A stretch of DNA of 64,000 nucleotides from Candidatus Sysuiplasma superficiale (GCA_019720975.1 JAGVSJ010000004.1:27066-91065), one strand, 5' to 3'; numbered from the stretch's first letter, positions 16,651-25,370 are shown. Made by a program: numbers and translations. The notes: a model not told the origin generated them from the letters alone.

Positions 16651-17405
16651 GAACCATCAGCCAGCCTTGTCATGTAGTTGACCGTCTCGCCTACAACAAT
16701 CAGGCCTGCCGCATCATCGCCTGCTTCCGCACAGCTTTTCCCAAGGTTCAGCAGGTCTGTGACTATGACCCTCTGTGTTCCGAGAGATGCGTTGAGTATG
16801 ATGGCTGCAGGCGTTTCCGGCCTCATTCCCCGCGAGATCAGGCCGGAGGATATCTCGGCAGCGCTGGATATACCCATCATGAAGACAATAGTCTGACCGC
16901 TGACGTTCAGGCAGTCCCAGCTGACTGCTGCGCCCTCAGCGCCCCTTGCCGACATTATGAGTATCCTGTCGGAAACACCCCTCACCGTCAAAGGAAGCAG
17001 TGAAAGCGAGGGGCCGGCAAGTGCGGAGCTCAGTCCCGGTATTACCTCGAATTCAATGCCAGCACGCCTGAGATGGAGTGCCTCCTCCGCACCGCGCCCG
17101 AATACGAACGGGTCCCCGCCCTTCAGCCTTACGATATCCTTCCCCTCGGATGCAAGACGGACAAGAAGATCGTTGATTTCATCCTGTTCCATCCTGTGCT
17201 TCCCCCTTCTCTTTCCTGCGTCTATGATTAGCGCCCCTTCCCTGACCATGGACAGCACCGCACTGCTGACGAGCGCATCATGAACCACGACCGACGCGCC
17301 TTCGATGATGCGCCTCGCCCTTACTGTCAGCAGTTCAGGGTCCCCGGGTCCTGCACCTACGATGTACACCTTCCCCTTAGCCAGGCCCTTCGCCCCCTCA
17401 GTCAC
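16647..17405 (-). CDS. cobA: Uroporphyrinogen-III C-methyltransferase (SUMT)
   Basis: It methylates uroporphyrinogen III at C2 and C7 to precorrin-2, feeding siroheme, cobalamin and the archaeal siroheme-dependent haem route. The 252 residues contain VYIVGAGPGDPELLTVRA near 11, VVVHDALVS near 34, the KRRGKH segment and RLKGGDPFVFGRG near 92. The Walker-like VIPGLSSALAGPS follows. It overlaps hemC by eight bases. The cobalamin link fits the adenosylcobalamin-dependent ribonucleotide reductase 3 kb away. Confidence 0.94.
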   Translation of the reverse strand: MTEGAKGLAKGKVYIVGAGPGDPELLTVRARRIIEGASVVVHDALVSSAVLSMVREGALIIDAGKRRGKHRMEQDEINDLLVRLASEGKDIVRLKGGDPFVFGRGAEEALHLRRAGIEFEVIPGLSSALAGPSLSLLPLTVRGVSDRILIMSARGAEGAAVSWDCLNVSGQTIVFMMGISSAAEISSGLISRGMRPETPAAIILNASLGTQRVIVTDLLNLGKSCAEAGDDAAGLIVVGETVNYMTRLADGS

Positions 17406-18282
17406 CGAATTTCACCTTTTCGACAGCGTTGAAATCAGACACGACGCGCTCTGCATCATCCAGGGACCGTATGCTCTCCGTGATCCTGGCCTCGATCCTG
17501 CCGTCCGGGGAGAGCTTCTGGATCCTGACGGTGTAACCGCGCCCGAAAGAGATGGCGGTGATGCCGATGGGGGAATTGCATCCGCCGCTAAGCAGCGAAA
17601 GTATCCGTCTTTCAATCTCAACCTCGGACCTGGACTCCGGGTGGGAGGCCCTCCGGGCAACCTCGCTCTCGATGAAACCCTTCCTGGATACGATTGCAAT
17701 TGCGCCCTGACCCGCAGACGGAACGAAGTAGTCAACCGGCAGAGGATACAGTCCGTAACCTTCAGGCGGAACGAAATTCAGCCGCTCAAGCCCCGCCATG
17801 GCAAGTATGACTGCGTCAACACCTCCCGGCCTGACAAGCGATGCCCTTGTCCCCACATTCCCGCGCACGGCGACAGTCTTCAGATCCGGGCGCATGTGCA
17901 GTGCCTGTGCCCTCCTCCTTGCACTGGATGTTCCGACGGTTGAGCCTGTGGGCAGCCTCGCGAGCATTGAGGGGCCGAGGACACAGTCAAACCTGCTCCC
18001 CCTCTCCAGGACTGCAGATATCTCCAGTCCCGCGGGAAGCTCTGGCGGCAGATCCTTCATGCTGTGGACGCCGATATCCATTTCACCCGATGAAACCAGC
18101 TCGTTTATCCTGTCGACGAAAGAACCGACGGCAGGGTTGAAGGGTCCCTTCCCTGAATCCCCGCTGGTGCTGACCGTTCTCAGCTGCATTCTCTCTCCCA
18201 TTCCTGCGCCGGAGAGGGCTGCAATGGCCATCTCTGCCTGGATCCTGGCAAGTTCACTCTTCCTGCTCGCTACGAGTATGAT
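17398..18282 (-). CDS. hemC: Porphobilinogen deaminase (hydroxymethylbilane synthase), no canonical start codon
   Basis: It polymerises four porphobilinogens into hydroxymethylbilane. The family N-terminus ASRKSELARIQAEM is encoded immediately after the hemB TGA and in the same frame, yet the only codons available before it are ATC, ATA, CTC and GTA. The first ATG (18231) would delete this conserved strand, including the S-x-L-A-x-x-Q segment. The rest is typical: VGVHSMKDLP, the RRRAQALHMRPDL segment, the APSAGQGAIAI-like PSAGQGAIAIVSR and the cofactor-binding Cys in LLSGGCNSPIG. Either an ATC/ATA start, readthrough of the hemB stop, or a base error is needed. The start given is the ATC. Confidence 0.85.
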   Translation of the reverse strand: MILVASRKSELARIQAEMAIAALSGAGMGERMQLRTVSTSGDSGKGPFNPAVGSFVDRINELVSSGEMDIGVHSMKDLPPELPAGLEISAVLERGSRFDCVLGPSMLARLPTGSTVGTSSARRRAQALHMRPDLKTVAVRGNVGTRASLVRPGGVDAVILAMAGLERLNFVPPEGYGLYPLPVDYFVPSAGQGAIAIVSRKGFIESEVARRASHPESRSEVEIERRILSLLSGGCNSPIGITAISFGRGYTVRIQKLSPDGRIEARITESIRSLDDAERVVSDFNAVEKVKFGD

Positions 18283-19269
18283 TCAAACCACTTCTCCCTT
18301 CATCCACCCGGCGACCTCAAGTGCATGGTACGTGACCACCATATCCGCACCGGCCCTGAAGATGGAAGTAAGTATCTCCGTTACAGCACCGCGGTAGTCT
18401 ATCCATCCGTTGAGTGCGGCTGCCTTCACCATTGAATATTCCCCGCTAACATTGTATGCCGCCACCGGCACATTGAAGAGCTCCCTTGCGCGGCGCACCA
18501 TGTCAAGTGCCGTAAGCGCGGGCTTGACCATCACGATATCCGCCCCTTCGGCTATGTCGAGTTCGATCTCCCTGATGTGTTCGGTCCCTGATGCGAAGTT
18601 CAGCTGATATGTTCTCCTGTCACCGAAAGACGGGGAGCTCTCCGCGGCTTCCCTGAAGGGTCCGTAGAATGATGAGGCTGCCTTTGCCGAATAGGCAAGT
18701 ATCGCGGTATCGGTGAAACCCTCGGCATCGAGCGCCTTCCTTATGGAAGCAACCTGCCCGTCCATCATGCCGCTCGGTGCCACGATATCAGCGCCGGCAG
18801 CAGCCTGCGATACAGCTATCCTGCCATAAATCTCCAGGGTGGCGTCATTATCCACGCTCCCTCCCTTAACGATGCCGCAGTGACCATGCGGCGTGTATTC
18901 GCACATGCACAGATCGGTTGCGACGGCGATGCTGCTGTTCTCCTTTATTGCCCTGACCGCCTTCTGCACTATGCCGTCCTTCCCGTATGCACCCGAGCCG
19001 CTGTCGTCCTTTGTTTCCGGAAGTCCGAAAACCATTGCTGCACCTATGCCGCACCGCTCCATCTCCTCGCAGAGCGCCGGAATGTCACCTATCGAGTATC
19101 GGAACTGCCCGGGCATGGACTGAATGGGCTGTTTCTCCCTGAGTCTTTCATCCACAAAGACAGGATACATCAGTGAGGACGGGCGGACACTGACAGACGA
19201 GAGCAACTGCCTGATCCCTTCCCTGCGGAGCCTTCTCATCCTGACATAAGGAAACTGTCCCGCTGACAT
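18283..19269 (-). CDS. hemB: Porphobilinogen synthase (delta-aminolevulinate dehydratase)
   Basis: It condenses two 5-aminolevulinates to porphobilinogen. The 328 residues show RMRRLRREGIRQL, YPVFVDE near 36, the DLCMCEYTPHGHCG metal site near 120, the Schiff-base lysines in LAYSAKAASSFYGPFREA (about 197) and in DIVMVKPALTALDMV (about 250). It heads the operon hemB-hemC-cobA-hemD. hemA and hemL, which make aminolevulinate, are not in the window. The stop codon TGA is directly followed, in frame, by hemC coding sequence. Confidence 0.95.
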   Translation of the reverse strand: MSAGQFPYVRMRRLRREGIRQLLSSVSVRPSSLMYPVFVDERLREKQPIQSMPGQFRYSIGDIPALCEEMERCGIGAAMVFGLPETKDDSGSGAYGKDGIVQKAVRAIKENSSIAVATDLCMCEYTPHGHCGIVKGGSVDNDATLEIYGRIAVSQAAAGADIVAPSGMMDGQVASIRKALDAEGFTDTAILAYSAKAASSFYGPFREAAESSPSFGDRRTYQLNFASGTEHIREIELDIAEGADIVMVKPALTALDMVRRARELFNVPVAAYNVSGEYSMVKAAALNGWIDYRGAVTEILTSIFRAGADMVVTYHALEVAGWMKGEVV

Positions 19270-19352
19270 CGCCTGTGCTAAGCTTCAATGAAGATATATA
19301 GATGTCCTGCCGCCGTCAATGATTTAATATCAAGAGACACTCACTCATCACT

Positions 19353-20207
19353 GTGAACGGAGAACACGCCGGACAGGAGTTGCCTGTATGTGATGCAAAG
19401 CTTCAGAGGCTCAGGGAACGCGTCAGGTCTGCGGGTTCGGCTGTGGTGGGCCTCTCCGGAGGGGTTGACAGCGCCCTCCTCGCTTTTGTGGCAAATCAGG
19501 AACTTGGCAGGAGATGTGTCGCTGTCACTGCAGTATCGCCTTCGCTCGCATCCGAAGAACTCAGATGCGCTGAAGGCGTTGCAGCCGAAATCGGAATTAG
19601 GCACATCAGCATCAGAACTGATGAGATGGATCTCGAGGACTATGTTTCAAACGGACTTATGCGCTGCTTTCACTGCAAGACCGAACTTTCCTCCAAACTC
19701 AGGGAGGTTGCTTCCTGCCTTGGCTTCAGAGAGATATTCATAGGTGTCAACAGCTCCGATTTTTCCGATTTCCGCCCCGGCATTGATGCTGCAAGAAGGG
19801 AAGGCATAGCATTCCCTCTCGCGGAAGCAGGTATTGCGAAGCAGGAGGTGAGGCAACTTGCAAGGTTCTTCGGCATAAGTGTTTCCGAAAGGCCGTCAAA
19901 CGCCTGCCTCTCCTCCAGGATCCAGTACGGGCAGCGGATTGACGCGCACCTCCTCAGCGCAGTGGAGCAGGCCGAGAGTTATCTCAGGGGACTCGGCGCC
20001 GGGACTGTCAGGGTGAGGGTTCACGGTGACATAGCGAGGATTGAGACCGATCCTTCAAGTATCCATCTATTCCTCTCGGCTGATTCAAGGGGGAAGATTG
20101 TGGCAAGGCTGAAGCAGCTCAATTTCCGTTACATAGTGCTTGACCTTGAAGGATACAGGAGCGGCAGCATGAACCCCGGGAATGCGGCCTTCAGGAACAG
20201 CCGGTAG
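19353..20207 (+). CDS. larE: LarE-type ATP-dependent sacrificial sulfur transferase
   Basis: This is a PP-loop ATPase of 284 residues that adenylates and thiolates the pyridinium precursor of the nickel-pincer cofactor of lactate racemase, using its own cysteine sulfur. SGGVDS at 35-40 is the PP-loop, RCFHCKTELSS near 104 is a family segment, and the sacrificial-type cysteine is C185 in PSNACLSSRI. The start is GTG at 19353. LarA, LarB and LarC are not in the window, so it may serve another 2-hydroxyacid racemase/epimerase or a different sulfur-transfer role. The 3' end overlaps nrdJ by 17 bases. Confidence 0.9.
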   Translation: MNGEHAGQELPVCDAKLQRLRERVRSAGSAVVGLSGGVDSALLAFVANQELGRRCVAVTAVSPSLASEELRCAEGVAAEIGIRHISIRTDEMDLEDYVSNGLMRCFHCKTELSSKLREVASCLGFREIFIGVNSSDFSDFRPGIDAARREGIAFPLAEAGIAKQEVRQLARFFGISVSERPSNACLSSRIQYGQRIDAHLLSAVEQAESYLRGLGAGTVRVRVHGDIARIETDPSSIHLFLSADSRGKIVARLKQLNFRYIVLDLEGYRSGSMNPGNAAFRNSR

Positions 20208-23200
20208 TGCTGCCGCAGTTCAGGCACTTGTAGCAGCTCCCGTTCCTTACTGTCACATATCCGCAGACCGGGCAGAGAGGCGCATCCTGGTCAGGCGTCA
20301 GGCCGCTCCCCATAACTTCCGCGCTGCCCTTCTCCTGTGCAAATTCATCGAGCGATTTTGTTGCAGGATGGACAAAGGCTGGCTTCATCTCCCTGCCTGA
20401 ATCCTTCTCATCCACAGACGGCTTCACCTGGAGGAAATCGGTTCTTCCGAGATATTCCATCCCAAGTATCCTGAATATGAAATCCAGGGGGGAGGTGCAT
20501 GTCCTTACATTAGGGTGGTCTGTGAAGCCCTGTGGTTCGAAACGGGTGAATGTAAAGGCGTTGACGTACTTTTCAAGCGGCACGCCGTACTGGAGGCCGA
20601 TGGATACCGCAATCGCGAAGCCGTTGAGTATGCTCCTGTAGGATGACCCTTCCTTGTACATGTCGATGAATATCTCGCCAAGCGTGCCGTCTTCGTACTC
20701 TCCCGTGCGCAGGAAAAGTTTGTGTCCTGCAATGGTCGATTCAAGCGTGAAGCCGCCGCGCTTCTTCGGAAGCTCGCGCCTTACACCTCTTGCTATCTCC
20801 TGTCCCGCGCCCTTCAGTTCCTTCGAAGAACTCAGAGGCTGCGATGCCTTTGAGCCGTCGCGGTAAACAGCAATGGCCTTCAGCCCCATCTTCCACGCCT
20901 CGACGTATATCTGCTGTATCTCCTCCCATGTGGTCTCGGCAGGCAGATTGACCGTCTTGGAAATGGCACCGGATATGAAGGGCTGTACTGCTGCCATCAT
21001 CTTCACGTGACCCATTGGAGCGATAAACCTTGTGCCCCTTCCGCTTTTGTTTGCACAGTCAAAAACCGGCACATGCTCCCTCCTAACCTCCGGCACAAGT
21101 TCGACAGACTGCACGCCGTTCACATAGTCGCGCGCCGCCTGTATCTGTTCCCTGTCAAAGCCCATCGCAAGCAGCTCCTTCTCGGAAAGATGCGGTGTGA
21201 AATCATCTAGGGAATGCGACCTCGCTATGTACTCAGTTGCGGCCTCTATTTCTTCGGCAGGCATTCCCTTTGCGGCAAGGCTTTCGGGGTTGATAAAAGG
21301 GGCACCTGAAAGGGTTCCGCTCCCTGTCAGCGACAGTATTATCCTTTTGACCTGCTCATCGGTGTAGCCCAGCCTCCTGAGCGCCACCTCGACAGATCTG
21401 TTGACTATCTTGAAGTACCCGCCGCCTGCGAGTTTCTTCCACTTCACAACAGCAAAATCAGGTTCAATCCCCGTTGTGTCGCAGTCCATGAGAAGACCTA
21501 TCGTCCCGGTCGGTGCGACGTTGGAAGCCTGAGCATTCCTGAAACCGTATGCTGAGCCAAGTTTCAGGCTCTCCTCCCAGTCATCCATCGCTGCACGGAG
21601 CAGTGACATGTCCACGTTCGATGAATCTATGCCGAAGAGCGCGTCACGATGCATTGATATCACCTTCAGCATTGCCTCCCTGTTCTCACTGAAGGCGGCA
21701 AACGGTCCCTTCGCTGCCGCGATCTCCGCCGACGTCCTGTAGCAGTGACCTGTGATGATTGCAGAAACAGCGGCGGCAAATGCCCTTGCCCTCTCGCTGT
21801 CATAAGGGTAGCCCAGGAGCATCACGGCAGTCCCAAGGTTCGCGAAGCCGAGTCCGAGCGTCCTGTATATATGGCTGTTCCTTGCAATAACCTCCGTCGG
21901 ATACGATGCGAAATCCACTATGATGTCCATTGCAATGGTGAAGGTACGTATGACATGCCTGAACCCCTCGATGTCAAAGCTTCCGTTCTCGTCAATGAAT
22001 TTGACTATGTTGATCGATGCGAGATTGCAGGCTGTATTGTCGAGAAACATATACTCGGAACATGGATTGGATGCGTTTATCCTGCCCGAATTGGGGCACG
22101 TGTGCCATCTGTTGATTGTAGTATCAAACTGCAGCCCGGGGTCCGCAGATGCCCATGCGGCCCTGGATATTGCTTCCATGAGCTCGGAGGCCTTGTACGT
22201 GTGGGCTATCTCGCCAGTTGTACGGTAGGTGGTATCCCATGTTCCACCATTCAGGAATGCGTTCATGAATTCATCAGTTACACGGACAGAATTGTTCGAA
22301 TTCTGGCCCGAGACCGTGAGATAGGCCTCGCCGTTGAAATCGGCGGGATATCCTTCCCTTATTAGCGCCCTCACCTTCTCTTCCTCTCTCGCCTTCCAGT
22401 TTATGAACTGAAGTATTTCCGGGTGGTCGATGTTCAGTATGACCATCTTGGCTGCCCTTCTCGTTGTCCCTCCTGATTTGGTCGCGCCGGCACCGGCATC
22501 AAGAACCTTCAGAAAGGACATCAGGCCTGAGGAGGTACCGCCACCTGAAAGCTTCTCCTCCCCCGAGCGTATCTTTGAAAAGTTCGTGCCCGTACCTGAA
22601 CCGTATTTGAAAAGCCTTGCTTCGTTCTTCACGAGCTCGAATATAGACATCAGGTCATCCTCAACGGACTGTATGAAGCATGCCGAACATTGAGGCCTGG
22701 AATAAGCATCCTCTGTCGGGACCGCTCTCTGGGAACCGAAATCCCAGGCGAAGCTTCCGCCGCTTCCCCTTATGCCGTACTCGTGGAACAGACCCACATT
22801 GAACCAGACGGGTGAATTGAATGCCGCCATCTGGTGCAGCAGCATGTACGTGAGTTCTGCTTCAAAATTCTCTGCGTCAACACCGCTGAAATATCCAAAC
22901 TCCTCTCCCGCGATACGAAGCGTGTGCGCCACCCTGTGGATGAGCTGGCGGACGCTCGTTTCGCCCGCACCGTTGACGCCTGCCTTGCGGAAATACTTCG
23001 AGGCAGCAATGTCCACCGCAAGCTGGCTCCATTCCTCGGGTGCCTCCACCCCGTCCATCTGGAACACAACCCTTCCGTCCGGTTCAGCAATCTTTGAACT
23101 GCGCTTTGTCCATTTCACCGTGCTGTAAGGGTCCTCGCCATCTGAGGTGAAGCGCCTCTGGAACTTCAGCGATCCTTGTTTACTGTTACCGCTTCTTGAG

Positions 23201-23316
23201 CCCGTATCCATCATCGTCATCCTATCATCCCTGCCCGTTTCCTTCCGTTCACGAGCTGCCTTCTCTTCAGACACTGCCTTTCTGACATGTCTAACCGTTC
23301 CTTTTCCACTCATCAT
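20191..23316 (-). CDS. nrdJ: Adenosylcobalamin-dependent ribonucleotide reductase (class II)
   Basis: It reduces ribonucleotides to deoxyribonucleotides using adenosylcobalamin and active-site cysteines. The 1041 residues include AFNSPVWFNVG (about 190), the CSACFIQSVEDDLMSIF region (about 230), GSGTGTNFSKIR, the active-site NPCSEYMFLDNTACNLASIN (about 423) and ASNVAPTGTIGLLMDCDTTGIEPDF near 600. The C-terminus has a zinc-ribbon CPVCG...CYKCLNCG, as in other NrdJ proteins. No intein is seen. The N-terminus is a poorly conserved charged leader. It needs cobalamin; cobA lies upstream on the same strand in another unit. Confidence 0.96.
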   Translation of the reverse strand: MMSGKGTVRHVRKAVSEEKAARERKETGRDDRMTMMDTGSRSGNSKQGSLKFQRRFTSDGEDPYSTVKWTKRSSKIAEPDGRVVFQMDGVEAPEEWSQLAVDIAASKYFRKAGVNGAGETSVRQLIHRVAHTLRIAGEEFGYFSGVDAENFEAELTYMLLHQMAAFNSPVWFNVGLFHEYGIRGSGGSFAWDFGSQRAVPTEDAYSRPQCSACFIQSVEDDLMSIFELVKNEARLFKYGSGTGTNFSKIRSGEEKLSGGGTSSGLMSFLKVLDAGAGATKSGGTTRRAAKMVILNIDHPEILQFINWKAREEEKVRALIREGYPADFNGEAYLTVSGQNSNNSVRVTDEFMNAFLNGGTWDTTYRTTGEIAHTYKASELMEAISRAAWASADPGLQFDTTINRWHTCPNSGRINASNPCSEYMFLDNTACNLASINIVKFIDENGSFDIEGFRHVIRTFTIAMDIIVDFASYPTEVIARNSHIYRTLGLGFANLGTAVMLLGYPYDSERARAFAAAVSAIITGHCYRTSAEIAAAKGPFAAFSENREAMLKVISMHRDALFGIDSSNVDMSLLRAAMDDWEESLKLGSAYGFRNAQASNVAPTGTIGLLMDCDTTGIEPDFAVVKWKKLAGGGYFKIVNRSVEVALRRLGYTDEQVKRIILSLTGSGTLSGAPFINPESLAAKGMPAEEIEAATEYIARSHSLDDFTPHLSEKELLAMGFDREQIQAARDYVNGVQSVELVPEVRREHVPVFDCANKSGRGTRFIAPMGHVKMMAAVQPFISGAISKTVNLPAETTWEEIQQIYVEAWKMGLKAIAVYRDGSKASQPLSSSKELKGAGQEIARGVRRELPKKRGGFTLESTIAGHKLFLRTGEYEDGTLGEIFIDMYKEGSSYRSILNGFAIAVSIGLQYGVPLEKYVNAFTFTRFEPQGFTDHPNVRTCTSPLDFIFRILGMEYLGRTDFLQVKPSVDEKDSGREMKPAFVHPATKSLDEFAQEKGSAEVMGSGLTPDQDAPLCPVCGYVTVRNGSCYKCLNCGSTTGCS

Positions 23317-23575
23317 TACACTTCCCGATACGCTTAAACTTAACCACCTATTGGCCGAAAGACGTTATTCTTGAGCATTAAAGCTCAGTGATGGATCCGA
23401 TGCCACGGTATTTTTTAACACGCCACTCTCCCCTTGTGTTTCGCTGCATGAGAAAGATGGCTGTGCATCCCCTGCTGTGGGTGAGTGGACCGTCAGTGTT
23501 CAATCCATATAAGTTATTTTTTGGACCGGATATTGAATCCATACTGATTGCAATCACTGAATTGATTTGAATATG

Positions 23576-23591
23576 ATATAGTATTCTATAT
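23576..23591. repeat. Perfect inverted repeat ATATAG-TATT-CTATAT
   Basis: Six-base arms flank a four-base centre. It could be an operator upstream of nrdJ or a hairpin at the 3' side of the SAM-hydrolase gene. It does not match the bacterial NrdR box well. Confidence 0.4.
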
Positions 23592-23626
23592 TGTATTCAG
23601 ATATTAAATCATATTTGTATTCAGAT
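23591..23626. repeat. Two 12-base direct repeats TTGTATTCAGAT, 24 bases apart
   Basis: Copies at 23591-23602 and 23615-23626 are identical. The first copy begins on the last base of the inverted repeat. A spacing of 24 bases is a little over two helical turns, so both copies present roughly similar faces to a binding protein. Function is unknown. Confidence 0.5.
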
Positions 23627-23648
23627 GATATACCGAGACGGGCCGCAC

Positions 23649-24491
23649 TCAGAATCTCAGCTTCCTGAAGGACACCTCAGTCATGGGGGAGAAGCCAAGC
23701 AATATGCTGGCGCTGCCGCCTGACACGGCAAGCTCCACATTTCCGTGGGAACCAATAAGCACTGAAAGAACACCAGGGCGGGAATCACCGTATGCCCTGC
23801 AGAATTCGGCAACCCTGTGAACATCCCTGATGTCCACGGACAGTTTTTCGCCTATGCGGAAGACCCGCGAAAACTGCCCTCCGTCAATATTTGTCACAAT
23901 GTTGCCGAATGTATCGGAATACATGCACATACCGTATACCTGATCCGCTGTTTTCCGGTAGGTGCCAAAATTCAGATCGACATACCTGTTCAGCTTGCGT
24001 CCCAGCCCGCTGAAATCATTCCCGGCGGCAATGAAGGCGGCTGCCGGCGCAAAGACGTCCCTTCCATGGAAGGTGTTTGATACAGCGGGAACCGAAAGCC
24101 TTGTTACGTCTATCTCCCTCACCTCGGATATGCCGCTCTTCCTGGCAGCAGGTATGAGCAGGCCGTTGTCCGGCCCGACGAAATAGTATTTCCCTGCCTT
24201 GACAGCGATTGCACGTCTTGCCGTTCCCACTCCAGGGTCGACGACAGCAAGATGGACTGTTCCCGACGGAAAATAACCACACACGCTGTTCAGGACAAAA
24301 GCTCCCTCGACAACTGATTGCGGCGTTATATCATTTGATATGTCAACAATGTCTGCATTGACCCTCGAAAGTATAACGGCTTTGACAGCGCCAACATACC
24401 CTCCCTTTGACCCGAAATCAGTCAGAAGAGAAATAACCGGTCTGCCATGGTTCTGAGTCTCCCCCTTATCCTTCTTTGCTGTCAGAGCCAT
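23649..24491 (-). CDS. S-adenosylmethionine hydrolase (adenosine-forming; DUF62 family)
   Basis: It hydrolyses SAM to adenosine and methionine (SAM hydroxide adenosyltransferase), a family related to fluorinase and chlorinase. The 280 residues show LLTDFGSKGGYVGAVKAVI near 23, the DISNDITPQS segment near 52, FPSGTVHLAVVDPGVGT near 74 and a GPDNGLL motif near 108. A TATA element lies 24 bases upstream of the ATG. The halogenase-specific loop cannot be judged by eye, but archaeal members tested are hydrolases. Confidence 0.92.
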   Translation of the reverse strand: MALTAKKDKGETQNHGRPVISLLTDFGSKGGYVGAVKAVILSRVNADIVDISNDITPQSVVEGAFVLNSVCGYFPSGTVHLAVVDPGVGTARRAIAVKAGKYYFVGPDNGLLIPAARKSGISEVREIDVTRLSVPAVSNTFHGRDVFAPAAAFIAAGNDFSGLGRKLNRYVDLNFGTYRKTADQVYGMCMYSDTFGNIVTNIDGGQFSRVFRIGEKLSVDIRDVHRVAEFCRAYGDSRPGVLSVLIGSHGNVELAVSGGSASILLGFSPMTEVSFRKLRF

Positions 24492-24509
24492 CGGAGGTAA
24501 ATCGACTCA

Positions 24510-24521
24510 CGTAAATAAAAT
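24510..24521 (-). promoter_or_regulatory. TATA box of the SAM hydrolase gene
   Basis: The minus strand reads TATTTTATTTACG, centred about 24 bases before the ATG at 24491, consistent with a leaderless transcript. Confidence 0.45.
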
Positions 24522-24551
24522 AATGGTTACATCCGAAAAGCAGTGGGACGC

Positions 24552-24935
24552 TCATTCCTGCACAGCAACCGCCTCTATCTCGACGAGAGCCTTGCGCGGC
24601 AGCGATGCCACGCCGACGGTCGACCTTGCAGGCCTCCTTGAACCGAAATGAAGCGAGTAAACCCTATTCACCTTATCGAAATTGCTCATGTCCGTCAGGA
24701 ATATGGTCGTCTTCACCACGTCCTCCAGTGAAAAACCTGCTGATTTCAGGATGGCTTCCATATTCAGTATGCATCTCTCGGTCTGCTCCTCGACGTCATC
24801 AGACACAAGTGTGCCTGTTCCCGGCTCAAGGCCAAGCTGGCCGGAACAGAACAGAAGCTTGCCTGATACCAGTGCCTGCGAATAAGGACCTATCGCCGCT
24901 GGCGCATCGGCGGTTGTTATCTGCCGTGCCGTCAT
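24552..24935 (-). CDS. ridA: RidA-family enamine/imine deaminase
   Basis: It hydrolyses reactive 2-aminoacrylate-type enamines released by PLP enzymes such as threonine dehydratase, which is encoded 14 kb away. About 127 residues: APAAIGPYSQALVSG near 11, LFCSGQLGLEPGTG near 27, the substrate-binding Arg in RPARSTVGVASLP near 101, and the Glu in ALVEIEAVAVQE at the C-terminus. The ATG at 24935 fits a TATA box (TTTTTATTG, near 24965); a TTG at 24950 is possible. Confidence 0.92.
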   Translation of the reverse strand: MTARQITTADAPAAIGPYSQALVSGKLLFCSGQLGLEPGTGTLVSDDVEEQTERCILNMEAILKSAGFSLEDVVKTTIFLTDMSNFDKVNRVYSLHFGSRRPARSTVGVASLPRKALVEIEAVAVQE

Positions 24936-25022
24936 CTCACCGATCAGCAATGGACTGCTACAATAAAAATCTCATCCTTCGAAGAAAAGTGTTGACCCCC
25001 GTTTCAGGCTGAAAAGGTTTCA

Positions 25023-25040
25023 GGCTCCTGTGCCGGAGCC
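25023..25040 (-). terminator. Hairpin after the 55-residue small gene
   Basis: GGCTCC-TGTGCC-GGAGCC is a perfect six-base inverted repeat, ten bases after the stop of the small minus-strand gene at 25050. It may mark the 3' end of that transcript. There is no T-run. Confidence 0.35.
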
Positions 25041-25049
25041 CGTGGACCG

Positions 25050-25217
25050 TCAGAAGTGCATCTTCCTTGCAAACCAGCGGACAAGGTTCCTGGAACCGCC
25101 TCCGTTCCTGGAAGCTTTCCTTTCCTTCCTTGTCTCCTCGATTGCAAGCAGATCAAGGTAATTCCTTCCCTTCTGACTGTTCTGGACATTTGTGGTTAAT
25201 ATCATCAAATCCCACAT
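25050..25217 (-). CDS. Small basic protein of 55 residues
   Basis: A short gene begins MWDLMILTTN and ends RWFARKMHF. GGAAGTGAG lies seven to eight bases before the ATG, a good ribosome binding site, and a TATA-like ACTTAAATAG is about 50 bases upstream. The second half is strongly basic with a GGG linker, and the middle has LDLLAIEETRKERK, likely a helix. No family is recognised. It is divergent from the Lrp regulator gene and shares its AT-rich promoter region, so Lrp may control it. Confidence 0.5.
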   Translation of the reverse strand: MWDLMILTTNVQNSQKGRNYLDLLAIEETRKERKASRNGGGSRNLVRWFARKMHF

Positions 25218-25370
25218 ATTTGCTCACTTCCTTTGGTATTTTCTTAGTATTACTGAAAATTATTTACTATTTAAGTATATTCCTGAAATTTATTCGCTTG
25301 ATAGCTTTAATACCCAAAAAATACGAAAAAGGAAAGATTTAACCGAACAAACAAAGATATGTGCCGTCAG
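25218..25370. promoter_or_regulatory. Divergent AT-rich promoter region between the small gene and the Lrp regulator
   Basis: About 150 bases, very AT-rich, with TATA-like elements facing both ways: ACTTAAATAG on the minus strand near 25270 and GATTTAACC on the plus strand near 25337. Lrp-type regulators commonly bind their own divergent promoter region; that is inference here. Confidence 0.4.

Larger units (their letters stand above)
23317..23648. other. AT-rich upstream region of nrdJ with short repeats
   Basis: This 330-base spacer has no supported gene. TTAAGTTTAAGCG (minus strand, near 23340) is a probable nrdJ TATA box. The part 23565-23630 is very AT-rich and contains an inverted repeat and a 12-base direct repeat listed separately. 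Confidence 0.5.
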
